This document shows positions 1 to 5,774 of a DNA stretch of 7,645 nt, piece by piece. The notes beneath the pieces are model-generated. The model had not been told where the DNA came from, searched no databases, and saw nothing but the letters and a program-made list of their open reading frames with translations. Numbering within the stretch: the first letter of the stretch is position 1; every line of letters begins with the position of its first letter. Source of the DNA: Deltaproteobacteria bacterium (GTDB lineage: Bacteria; Desulfobacterota; Desulfobulbia; Desulfobulbales; VMSU01). The translations under genes were made by a program, and so were the position numbers. Location: assembly GCA_024274995.1 (NCBI GenBank), contig JAJSAA010000207.1, positions 1-7,645 on the forward strand. Reading direction: 5' to 3'.

Positions 1-1
1 G

Positions 2-676
2 GTCGAGGTTGGCGCCCCGCAGGTTGCCTATCGTGAAACTATCACCAGGAAGGCGGAATTCAATTATACCCATAAGAAGCAAACCGGCGGCTCCGGGCAG
101 TTTGGCCGGGTTGGCGGTTATATGGAGCCCATGGAAGAGGGTGGGTACGAGTTTGTTGATAAGATTGTTGGCGGCGTTATTCCCCGTGAGTTTATCTCCT
201 CTTGTGATAAAGGCTTTACCGCCAGTGTTGCCAAGGGCTCTTTAGCCGGATTCCAGGTTACCGGCGTGCGCTGCGTAATCAATGATGGTGCCGCGCATTC
301 GGTGGATTCCTCTGATGTCGCCTTCCAGCTGGCTGCCAAGGGGGCCTTCAAAGAGGGCTATCAAAAGGCCGGCCCGGTATTAATGGAACCGATCATGAAG
401 GTAGCGGTTGAAGGCCCTTCCGAGTTCCAGGGCGGTATCATGGGCAGTATTAATCAGCGTCGTGGTATGATCATCGGTACCACGGAGGAGAATGATTACA
501 CCGTGGTTGAGGCCGATGTGCCGCTTGCAGAGATGTTCGGCTATTCTACCATCTTACGTTCCCTTACCCAGGGCAAGGCGGAATTCACCATGGAGTTTGC
601 CCGTTATCAGCCGGTGCCGAAGAGCATCGTCGATGATGTAATCGCTGAGATCAAGAAACGCAAAGAAAAGAAATAA
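2..676 (+). CDS. fusA: Elongation factor G, C-terminal part (5' truncated by window edge)
   Basis: Elongation factor G is the cytosolic GTPase that drives tRNA-mRNA translocation on the ribosome and, with RRF, ribosome recycling. The visible 224 residues begin near the domain III/IV boundary (PQVAYRETI at residues 6-14, then QTGGSGQFGRV) and run through domain IV and domain V to the stop; the GTPase domain lies outside the window. The domain IV tip that enters the decoding centre is present (DGAAHSVDSSD, with the His equivalent to E. coli His583). Domain V shows INQRRGM and the C-terminal block PLAEMFGYSTILRSLTQGKA, followed by EFTMEFARY. The 'TQGKAEFTMEF' wording looks more like the spd/mitochondrial EF-G1 class than canonical E. 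coli EF-G, so a second EF-G gene may exist elsewhere; this subclass call is inference. The protein ends in a lysine-rich tail (KKRKEKK). The gene has no recognisable terminator before the next gene 56 bp downstream. The EF-G family call is essentially certain. Confidence 0.97.
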   Translation, partial: VEVGAPQVAYRETITRKAEFNYTHKKQTGGSGQFGRVGGYMEPMEEGGYEFVDKIVGGVIPREFISSCDKGFTASVAKGSLAGFQVTGVRCVINDGAAHSVDSSDVAFQLAAKGAFKEGYQKAGPVLMEPIMKVAVEGPSEFQGGIMGSINQRRGMIIGTTEENDYTVVEADVPLAEMFGYSTILRSLTQGKAEFTMEFARYQPVPKSIVDDVIAEIKKRKEKK

Positions 677-716
677 GTGCGGTGTAACTATTCAGCTGTA
701 CCGTTACCATATAAAT

Positions 717-725
717 AGGATAGGA
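717..725 (+). promoter_or_regulatory. Ribosome binding site of the P-loop ATPase gene
   Basis: Two AGGA cores lie side by side (717-720 and 722-725). The second sits 7 nt before the ATG at 733, which is good spacing and supports that start codon. The AT-rich TATAAA at 710-715 overlaps the region but has no -35 partner at a usable distance. Confidence 0.6.
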
Positions 726-732
726 CAATATT

Positions 733-1440
733 ATGTTAAAGCAGAATTTGATAGCCAATAATCCACTCGGGGTATTTAAGGCCGATACTAAGGGCAATGA
801 GATATTACAACGTATGGGCCTGGTGGTTTCACGGCCGGGTGTGGGTAAGACCGCTATTCTGGTGCAGATCGCCCTGTACAATATGCTCCAGGGCAAGCAG
901 GTTGTGCATGTCAGTATCGGTCAGAGTATAGACAAAACCAAGGCCTGGTATGACGATATCATCAAGGACGTTACCTCTGGAGCCGAGGCGGAAGAGGTTG
1001 AGAGCGTTAAGTATGAAATTATTCGTAACCGGATGATTATTACCTTTAACAACTCGAATTTCAGCCGCCCTAAACTGGAAGAACGACTGAATGATTTAAT
1101 TAAACAGGATATATTCCGGCCCAGCTGTCTGGTAATTGATGGCCTTGATATTGCCGCTGCCGACCGTCAGCTTCTCGATGACATGCACGCTCTGCAGAAA
1201 GAAATGGGGATTAATATCTGGTTCTCCGCCGTCAGTCACCGGGACGAAGCGGGCAATGGTGATAATCTGCCAGCCGTTTTCAAGGATAAAGCCGATATTT
1301 TTGATACCCTGTTGATGTTACAGTCTGCCGATGCTGGTGAAGGTAAAATTTTCTTAAAAACCGTTAAGGATGATACCGGCTGTGTTGAGTCGGGCAAGGC
1401 CATGTGCCTTGACCCCACCACGATGCTGGTCTGGGGCTGA
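733..1440 (+). CDS. RecA/KaiC-like P-loop ATPase, single domain
   Basis: A 235-residue cytoplasmic P-loop NTPase. The Walker A motif is SRPGVGKT at residues 33-40; the first position is Ser instead of the usual Gly/Ala, while the essential GKT is intact. It is followed by an amphipathic helix (AILVQIALYNML) and a beta-strand, as in the RecA/DnaB/KaiC group. Walker B is CLVIDGLD at 132-139, with the aspartate at 136. Residues 161-170 (NIWFSAVSHR) form the next core strand with a Ser/His at the sensor position. The segment at 72-125 is charged and probably helical. There is no N-terminal helicase-interaction domain, no DNA-binding motif and no second ATPase copy as in KaiC, so this is a minimal one-domain member. 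The protein ends with a hydrophobic strand (TMLVWG). It lies 56 bp after the EF-G gene and just before hisA, probably in one transcript. Its substrate or partner is unknown; ATP binding is well supported, the biological role is not. Confidence 0.8.
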   Translation: MLKQNLIANNPLGVFKADTKGNEILQRMGLVVSRPGVGKTAILVQIALYNMLQGKQVVHVSIGQSIDKTKAWYDDIIKDVTSGAEAEEVESVKYEIIRNRMIITFNNSNFSRPKLEERLNDLIKQDIFRPSCLVIDGLDIAAADRQLLDDMHALQKEMGINIWFSAVSHRDEAGNGDNLPAVFKDKADIFDTLLMLQSADAGEGKIFLKTVKDDTGCVESGKAMCLDPTTMLVWG

Positions 1441-1452
1441 AGCAAACGATTT

Positions 1453-1476
1453 ATGAAATTATGAAATTATGAAATT
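1453..1476 (+). repeat. Triple 8-bp tandem repeat carrying three ATGs (start-stop relay before hisA)
   Basis: The octamer ATGAAATT occurs three times head to tail at 1453-1460, 1461-1468 and 1469-1476. Because 8 is not a multiple of 3, each ATG is in a different frame. The first reads ATG AAA TTA TGA (1453-1464) and the second reads the same (1461-1472). Each TGA overlaps the next ATG as ATGA, and the third ATG (1469) is the hisA start. The first ATG lies 12 nt after the stop of the ATPase gene. No good Shine-Dalgarno is visible for any of the three. The repeat could act in translational coupling or be a simple slippage product; the arrangement is seen directly, its function is inferred. Confidence 0.85.
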
Positions 1477-2227
1477 CCGCCCCTGTATTGATCTCCATGA
1501 CGGTCGGGTAAAGCAGATTGTCGGTTCTACTCTTGATGATGACAATCAGGGGCTACAGGTTAATTTTTCATCGCCGCAACCGTCTTCCTTTTACGCCGCT
1601 CTCTATGGAAAAGATAATCTCAGCGGCGGTCATATTATCAAGCTCGGCCCCGGTTGTGATAATGCCGCCCTTGAGGCTTTGCAGGCCTATCCGGGCGGCA
1701 TGCAGATTGGCGGCGGGATTAACGCTGCCAACGCCTCTTTCTGGCTTGAACATGGGGCCAGCGCGATTATTGTCACCTCCTATGTCTTTAAGGATGGCAG
1801 GGTATTCGCTGACCGCCTTGCCGAACTAACCGCTGTTGCCGGTCGTGAGAGGCTGGTGATTGATTTAAGCTGCTGCAAAAGAGGCAATGAATATTTTGTG
1901 GTTACTGACCGCTGGCAGAAATTTACCGAGGTCACCATCAACCGCCAGACTTTGGAGTATTTCTCCACGTTCTGCGCTGAATTTCTGGTACATGCCGTGG
2001 ACGTGGAGGGTAAATGTGGCGGGATTGCCGCCGACTTAGCCGCCGATTTAGCCGCCTGGTCGCCCATTCCGGTTACTTACGCCGGCGGTGTACACAATAT
2101 GGCGGATCTCCAGCGCCTGGCGGAGATCGGTAACGACCGCCTTGATGTCACTATTGGCAGTGCCCTTGATATCTTCGGCGGCAGCGGTATCACCTATAAA
2201 GAGGCGGTGGCCTTTAACAATCGCTGA
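1469..2227 (+). CDS. hisA: Phosphoribosylformimino-AICAR ribotide isomerase, eukaryotic (HIS6) type
   Basis: HisA catalyses the Amadori isomerisation of ProFAR to PRFAR, the fourth step of histidine biosynthesis, in the cytosol. The 252 residues make one (beta/alpha)8 barrel. The catalytic aspartate of strand 1 is D8 in CIDLHDGRVKQIVG. Phosphate-binding glycines are GGGI at 81-84 and AGG at 205-207, with IGS at 229-231. The second-half acid sits in VIDLS (D132). The segment HAVDVEGKCGGI (175-186) and the ending GSALDIFGG match yeast HIS6 almost word for word (from memory, HAADVEGLCGGI and GSSLDIFGG), as does HIIKLGP. Canonical bacterial HisA has different wording there, so this belongs to the eukaryotic-type subfamily. 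Residues 187-194 are a duplicated AADL, encoded by a near-perfect 12-bp tandem repeat. The start at 1469 is the third of three tandem ATGs and the only one giving a long frame. The gene stands apart from any his operon, 28 bp after the ATPase gene. Family call firm; transfer history is inference. Confidence 0.92.
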   Translation: MKFRPCIDLHDGRVKQIVGSTLDDDNQGLQVNFSSPQPSSFYAALYGKDNLSGGHIIKLGPGCDNAALEALQAYPGGMQIGGGINAANASFWLEHGASAIIVTSYVFKDGRVFADRLAELTAVAGRERLVIDLSCCKRGNEYFVVTDRWQKFTEVTINRQTLEYFSTFCAEFLVHAVDVEGKCGGIAADLAADLAAWSPIPVTYAGGVHNMADLQRLAEIGNDRLDVTIGSALDIFGGSGITYKEAVAFNNR

Positions 2228-2272
2228 TTTCCCCCCTACCTCTCCCCGTTATTTTTCCCCCTCTTACTTCCC
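2228..2272 (+). other. Pyrimidine-rich tract after hisA
   Basis: Immediately after the hisA stop, 41 of 45 bases are C or T on the + strand, with several C runs. It contains no hairpin and so is not an intrinsic terminator. It could be a C-rich, G-poor stretch of the sort used by Rho for loading; that role is inference. Confidence 0.4.
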
Positions 2273-2303
2273 ATTGCTCAACTATCCGCTATATAACTTT
2301 CTT

Positions 2304-2332
2304 TTGCACAACGCTCTGATTAATGCTATGAT
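2304..2332 (+). promoter_or_regulatory. Sigma-70 promoter with extended -10 for the HDOD gene
   Basis: The -35 element is TTGCAC (2304-2309), followed by a 17-bp spacer and the -10 element TATGAT (2327-2332). A TGC directly precedes the -10 (TG at 2324-2325), making an extended -10. The predicted transcription start is near 2339-2340. This leaves a leader of about 140 nt before the ATG at 2480. It is the best promoter in the window. Confidence 0.65.
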
Positions 2333-2340
2333 TTTCGTAA

Positions 2341-2351
2341 CTGTTCAACAG
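2341..2351 (+). promoter_or_regulatory. 11-bp palindrome at the predicted transcription start
   Basis: CTGTTCAACAG is a perfect inverted repeat (5-bp arms around one central base), starting 8 bp after the -10 box. The position suits a repressor operator. I do not recognise the binding protein, and such a short palindrome can arise by chance. Confidence 0.3.
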
Positions 2352-2429
2352 CACCCAATCTGCGGCCGATTAGGCACATCTGGAGTCTACGCTTTCCTGA
2401 ACAATTACCTGATTTTTTAGTTATCTTGG

Positions 2430-2451
2430 CAGGCAGGTTCATGACTGCCTG
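2430..2451 (+). promoter_or_regulatory. Leader hairpin upstream of the HDOD gene
   Basis: CAGGCAG (2430-2436) pairs perfectly with CTGCCTG (2445-2451) around an 8-nt loop. A further G-T wobble at 2429/2452 extends the stem. The loop holds an in-frame ATG at 2441, and a TAAGGA sequence (2457-2462) follows the stem. No U-run follows, so it is not a terminator. It could influence translation or RNA stability, or choose between the ATG at 2441 and that at 2480. Confidence 0.45.
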
Positions 2452-2479
2452 TATCTTAAGGATTAACCGGTTCCCTTGT

Positions 2480-3370
2480 ATGGAAAGTGATTCACAAACT
2501 GACAGGATTCAACAATTTATTGAGCGAATGCCGAGTCTTTCCACTACGGTAACCAAGGTTCTTGAGGTCTGCAATACTCCCACCACTTCGCCCAATGATC
2601 TGAACCGGGTTGTCGCTCTTGATCCGGTACTTACCGGCCAGGTCTTAAAGCTTATCAACTCCGCTTATTACTCCCTCACCAATCAGATCACCTCCTTGAC
2701 GAGAGCCATTATTATGCTGGGTCTTAACACGGTTAAAAATCTGGCGCTCAGTACGGCGGTTATCGGCAGTATGAGTAAGAGCGGCTCTTTTAAGAGTCTG
2801 CCCATGGATGAGTTTTGGGCACATTCCATCTGCGTCGGAGTTACGGCTAAGGCCCTGGCTGGTCTGTTAGAGGTTCCAGCGGCGGAGCGCGAGGAGTATT
2901 TTGTTGCCGGACTCCTGCATGACCTTGGTAAGATCCCCTTAAATAATTGTTTTGCCGCTGATTATATGCAGGCCCTGCAACTCGCGGATTTGGAGCAGAG
3001 TTCTCTAAACACCTGCGAGCAGTTAATTGTGGGGATAGGTCATAGCGAGGCAGGTCGTCTCATCGGCCGGAAATGGAGCCTGAATGATCCCCTGGTTGAG
3101 GCTTTAAGCTGCCATCACAGTCCGGAACGAGCCTCTACTGATAATAAACAATTAGTTACTACCGTGGCCCTGGCCAATATTTACGCCAATATTTATGAGA
3201 TTGGTTCGGCTGGAGATTTATTCCCCGATGGAGTTTTTCTATTGAATGTTATGGACATGATGGGTTTGACCTGGAAGAGCCTTACTTCATTGAACAAGAC
3301 AGTTAAAAGTGAGATAAGCAAGGCCCAGATTTTCCTGCAGGTTACTCAAAAGGAGAGCTATGCGTGTTAA
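2480..3370 (+). CDS. HDOD domain signalling protein
   Basis: HDOD proteins are cytoplasmic regulators related to HD phosphohydrolases and usually work in signal transduction or motility control, often without enzyme activity. From the ATG at 2480 the protein has 296 residues. The N-terminal part has the characteristic RMPSLSTTVTKVLEV, then VVALDPVLTGQVLKLINSAYY, then the helix pair ITSLTRAIIMLGLNTVKNLA. The centre contains WAHS (113-116) and LLHDLGKIPL with H147-D148. GHSEAG (H188) and CHHS (H212-H213) follow, so several HD-like metal ligands persist. No fused CheY, EAL or GGDEF domain is present. In-frame starts upstream at ATG 2441 and TTG 2426 also exist; neither 2441 nor 2480 has an ideally spaced Shine-Dalgarno. 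I prefer 2480 because family similarity begins right after it and the upstream codons overlap a hairpin. Its stop lies inside the next gene, an 11-bp overlap that ties it to the hydrolase. Output partner unknown. Confidence 0.88.
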   Translation: MESDSQTDRIQQFIERMPSLSTTVTKVLEVCNTPTTSPNDLNRVVALDPVLTGQVLKLINSAYYSLTNQITSLTRAIIMLGLNTVKNLALSTAVIGSMSKSGSFKSLPMDEFWAHSICVGVTAKALAGLLEVPAAEREEYFVAGLLHDLGKIPLNNCFAADYMQALQLADLEQSSLNTCEQLIVGIGHSEAGRLIGRKWSLNDPLVEALSCHHSPERASTDNKQLVTTVALANIYANIYEIGSAGDLFPDGVFLLNVMDMMGLTWKSLTSLNKTVKSEISKAQIFLQVTQKESYAC

Positions 3371-4277
3371 ATTATGGGGGGTTCGGGGATCTATTCCGTG
3401 CCCCGGCCCGCAAACGGTTAAATATGGCGGCAATACGACCTGTATTGAGCTTCGTGTAGACGAGCTTGACCGTCTTATAATAATTGACGCTGGTTCAGGA
3501 ATCAGGGAACTGGGCAATTATATGATGGCTAATGACCTGCCAAGGGGTAATATTAACGCCGATCTTTACCTGTCTCATACCCATTGGGATCACATAATGG
3601 GGTTTCCTTTTTTTGTCCCTCTCTACCTGCCTACTACCACAATACGGATTCACGGCCCTGTTACCCATGAGGCCGATACCTTGGAGACCATTGTCGGCGG
3701 TCAGATGACTTATCGCTATTTCCCGGTGCGTGATGCCGAACTGGCAGCTCATTTAGAGTATAACAATCTTAAGGAAGGAAAGTTCGACCTTGGCGGCGGC
3801 CTCAGCCTGACCACTAAATATCTCAACCATCCCATTCTTTGTCTCGGCTATCGTTTTGAATATCGTGGCAAGGTATTCTGTACCGCCTTTGACACGGAGG
3901 CCTATAATAATATTTTTTGTACCGATCCAGATGATCCCTCTTATGATGAATCCATGGCCCAGGAAGGCGAACTGGTGGCAGTAGAGCAGAACCGAGTGAT
4001 GGAGAGTTTTTTAAAAGAGGCGGATTTGGTCATTTACGATGCCCAGTACACCAGGAAAGAGTACGAGGAATCAAAAATGGGCTGGGGGCATTCTTCCATG
4101 GAATATGCCATTCAGGTTGCCAAACGCTGCAAAATCAAGAAGATGGCAATGTTTCATCATGACCCCATGCGTACCGATGCCGAAATAGATGAATTAGCCG
4201 CGAGATATTGCCTGAGCGGCCAAAATGGCGGGCCGGAGATATTTTTTGCCCGTGAGGGAATGGAAATTAAGCTTTGA
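3360..4277 (+). CDS. Metallo-beta-lactamase-fold hydrolase
   Basis: A 305-residue cytoplasmic metallohydrolase of the MBL superfamily, related to the RNase Z/PhnP/class II phosphodiesterase-like group. It opens with the typical MRVKLWGVRGSIPCPGP and GGNTTCIEL, then IIDAGSGIREL. The metal motif HTHWDH lies at 73-78. Further ligand candidates are H157 in LNHP, D178 in AFDTE, D227 in YDAQY, H244 in GWGHSS and H266-H267 in MFHHDP. All core ligands of a two-metal site therefore look present, and it should be an active phosphodiesterase or other hydrolase. The natural substrate cannot be read from the sequence. A strong Shine-Dalgarno AGGAG (3351-3355) precedes the ATG, inside the end of the HDOD gene, and the two frames overlap by 11 bp. 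Family assignment firm, substrate unknown. Confidence 0.9.
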   Translation: MRVKLWGVRGSIPCPGPQTVKYGGNTTCIELRVDELDRLIIIDAGSGIRELGNYMMANDLPRGNINADLYLSHTHWDHIMGFPFFVPLYLPTTTIRIHGPVTHEADTLETIVGGQMTYRYFPVRDAELAAHLEYNNLKEGKFDLGGGLSLTTKYLNHPILCLGYRFEYRGKVFCTAFDTEAYNNIFCTDPDDPSYDESMAQEGELVAVEQNRVMESFLKEADLVIYDAQYTRKEYEESKMGWGHSSMEYAIQVAKRCKIKKMAMFHHDPMRTDAEIDELAARYCLSGQNGGPEIFFAREGMEIKL

Positions 4278-4381
4278 GCCGTATCTCGATAAGTTAAATA
4301 CTTCAGCGGATAATGCCGATAGGTAGTAATAGATCACCAGAGAGTATCAATGTTGATGCTACCGCCATAGTATAATAGTCC

Positions 4382-4388
4382 AGGAGGT
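4382..4388 (+). promoter_or_regulatory. Strong ribosome binding site
   Basis: AGGAGGT is a perfect anti-Shine-Dalgarno match 4 nt before the ATG at 4393. It fixes the start of the FlaG-like gene. Confidence 0.7.
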
Positions 4389-4392
4389 TTGT

Positions 4393-4821
4393 ATGACGGT
4401 TTGGGAAATCAAAAAGCCGCTGGGTCAGACTCCTGCTCCGCCAAAGCCCATAAAGAAAGAGATAGTGCCGGTTACGCCGGTGAGTACTGTACGGGCGATT
4501 GACCGCCTCTTTTTGCGCCGGGATCAGAGCCACAATCATGCCAAGAGGCATAAGGGGCCGGTTCCCAGGTCTCAGGCGGCCTCAATACGGGAGATAAGAC
4601 TGCTGGTACAGCGCCTGAATGATAATCTTTCGGCCTGCGGCATTATGATTCATCTCGTCATCGCCAGAAGTGGTGATGATTGGGGGTTGAATATCTATGA
4701 CTGCTCCGATGGTGTCGAATGCCGGATTATTCACAATATGGCCATTGATTTTGATGCCCTAAGCGGCCTGCTGGTTAGTCTTCAGCAGGAAGTTGGTATC
4801 ATGATGGACAGGGTGCTGTAA
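4393..4821 (+). CDS. Small protein with FlaG-like C-terminal domain
   Basis: A 142-residue soluble protein without signal peptide or membrane segment. Residues 1-33 are rich in Pro and Lys (PAPPKPIKKEIVPVTP) and look disordered. Residues 34-62 are basic (LFLRRDQSHNHAKRHK). Residues 63-142 have the order of a FlaG domain: a helix containing LVQRLNDNL, strand IMIHLVIA, a turn GDDW, strand GLNIYD, then VECRIIHN, a helix ALSGLLVSLQQ, and the ending EVGIMMDRVL. B. subtilis YvyC/FlaG shows the same layout, with EVIREIPP and LGLFVDEK in place of VECRIIHN and VGIMMDRV. The match is by pattern, so the FlaG link is tentative. FlaG proteins influence flagellar filament length, but no flagellin or hook gene is in this window. 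The start is supported by a perfect Shine-Dalgarno. The gene lies 115 bp after the hydrolase gene and converges with the lipoprotein gene, only 5 bp separating the two stops. Confidence 0.7.
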   Translation: MTVWEIKKPLGQTPAPPKPIKKEIVPVTPVSTVRAIDRLFLRRDQSHNHAKRHKGPVPRSQAASIREIRLLVQRLNDNLSACGIMIHLVIARSGDDWGLNIYDCSDGVECRIIHNMAIDFDALSGLLVSLQQEVGIMMDRVL

Positions 4822-4826
4822 AAAAA

Positions 4827-5759
4827 TTAATATTTCTGGTATGGCGGCATATTGGTGCGTTTCGCCATCGCCCTTACCACATCAAATTCAGCATCCGTGG
4901 CTGGTTCATAGCCGTCATCCCCGGCCTGCTTCAATACCCTTACCACCTCACCATCATAGGCCACCGTTGTCTTTTTATTGATGCCGATAAGGGCTTCCTT
5001 GAACTTTTTGGCCAAGGCGGCGCTCACCCGCTGGGTAACTGCGAAGTTACAATAGGGGATAATCTCACCGCGGGCCAGAATCCGAAAATCATCTTTGGAA
5101 ATTTTATTCTCTGCGATCATTCTCTGCACATCAGCGAGGGGCAGAGCCCCGGCATCATAACGATGAAAGAGGACGGCATAGGCCACCTTCTCGTGTTTAT
5201 CGGAGCCTTTGGGTACCGTATAAAAGGCCAGGTCTTTGTCGGGGTTAATGCCATGGCGCTGCAGAATATCTATTTGGCTCATGAAACCGGTGGGTGCCAG
5301 GGTGGGGCCGAAGATCATGGTTTTGCCTTTCAGATCTTTGATTCGTTTGATATGGCTGTTTTTGAGGGTGATAATTACTCCCTGGGACATGGAACCGAGG
5401 GAATCTTTTTTCTCGGTGGCCAGAACCTTTATACCATTATAGCGGTGCATGATGATGTAGAGCAGCGAGTTGGTGTGGGTAAAATCCAGGTCATCGACCC
5501 TCTTGGTAAAGTTGGTGGTATCGATGGCCTCCATTTCGAGATTTATGCCCAATTTTTTACTGAGATAAGCGGTAAGCGGTTTAAAACGGGCGTTGGTCTC
5601 TTTACGGCTGTTACAGATCATGTACCCTATTTTATAGGTCGGCAGTTTGGCGGACTGGCTGTTGACGATCTTTTTGGTTTCGGGCGGGCTATGCTTGGGG
5701 GCGGAGGTACAGGAGGTGAGCAGTAAAAAGCCGCAGACGATCATGGCGATATGTCTCAT
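4827..5759 (-). CDS. PhnD-like phosphate/phosphonate-family solute-binding lipoprotein
   Basis: A 310-residue exported lipoprotein of the PhnD-type periplasmic binding family. The signal peptide MRHIAMIVCGFLLLTSC has a clear lipobox (LTSC) with lipidated C17; Thr at +2 predicts outer-membrane sorting by the Lol rule. Residues 18-40 are a linker. The domain starts at YKIGYMICNSRKETNARFKP (42-61), the usual first strand and loop. It continues through LTAYLSKKLGINLEM (62-76), FTHTNSLLYIIMHR, IKDLKGKTMIFGP (140-152), GSDKHEKVAYAVLFHRYDAGAL (185-206) and FRILARGEIIPYCNFAVTQ (225-243). Where PhnD has a serine-rich anion-binding loop after its GKT strand (SSTSG type), this protein has TLAPTGF (153-159), so phosphonate binding is doubtful. 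It is the second gene of a minus-strand pair, 15 bp after the OpuAC-like gene, with only a weak Shine-Dalgarno. No permease or ATPase is nearby, so it may be an orphan binding or sensory protein. Confidence 0.88.
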   Translation of the reverse strand: MRHIAMIVCGFLLLTSCTSAPKHSPPETKKIVNSQSAKLPTYKIGYMICNSRKETNARFKPLTAYLSKKLGINLEMEAIDTTNFTKRVDDLDFTHTNSLLYIIMHRYNGIKVLATEKKDSLGSMSQGVIITLKNSHIKRIKDLKGKTMIFGPTLAPTGFMSQIDILQRHGINPDKDLAFYTVPKGSDKHEKVAYAVLFHRYDAGALPLADVQRMIAENKISKDDFRILARGEIIPYCNFAVTQRVSAALAKKFKEALIGINKKTTVAYDGEVVRVLKQAGDDGYEPATDAEFDVVRAMAKRTNMPPYQKY

Positions 5760-5774
5760 TATTCAGGGCCTGGG

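Noticed and set aside
680..708. Short inverted repeat between the EF-G and ATPase genes
   Set aside because: Only a 5-bp GTAAC/GTTAC stem with a 14-nt loop and no T-run, so it is not a convincing terminator.
2088..2420. 110-codon + strand frame across the end of hisA and the intergenic region
   Set aside because: Half overlaps hisA in another frame, the rest reads through the pyrimidine tract and promoter, and the protein has no recognisable motif.
4353..4376. TTGATG and a perfect TATAAT before the FlaG-like gene
   Set aside because: The spacer is only 12 bp, and a start 7 bp after the TATAAT would fall inside the Shine-Dalgarno, leaving no usable ribosome site on the transcript.
4820..4850. 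A/T-rich junction of the convergent genes as a bidirectional terminator
   Set aside because: There is a run of seven A (T on the minus strand), but I find only a weak AT-only stem next to it, not a GC-rich hairpin.
5163..5726. Open frame of 187 codons on the + strand
   Set aside because: It lies fully antisense to the PhnD-like lipoprotein gene, whose signal peptide and family motifs are clear. The antisense frame has no recognisable motif and is best explained as a shadow of the real gene's codon use.
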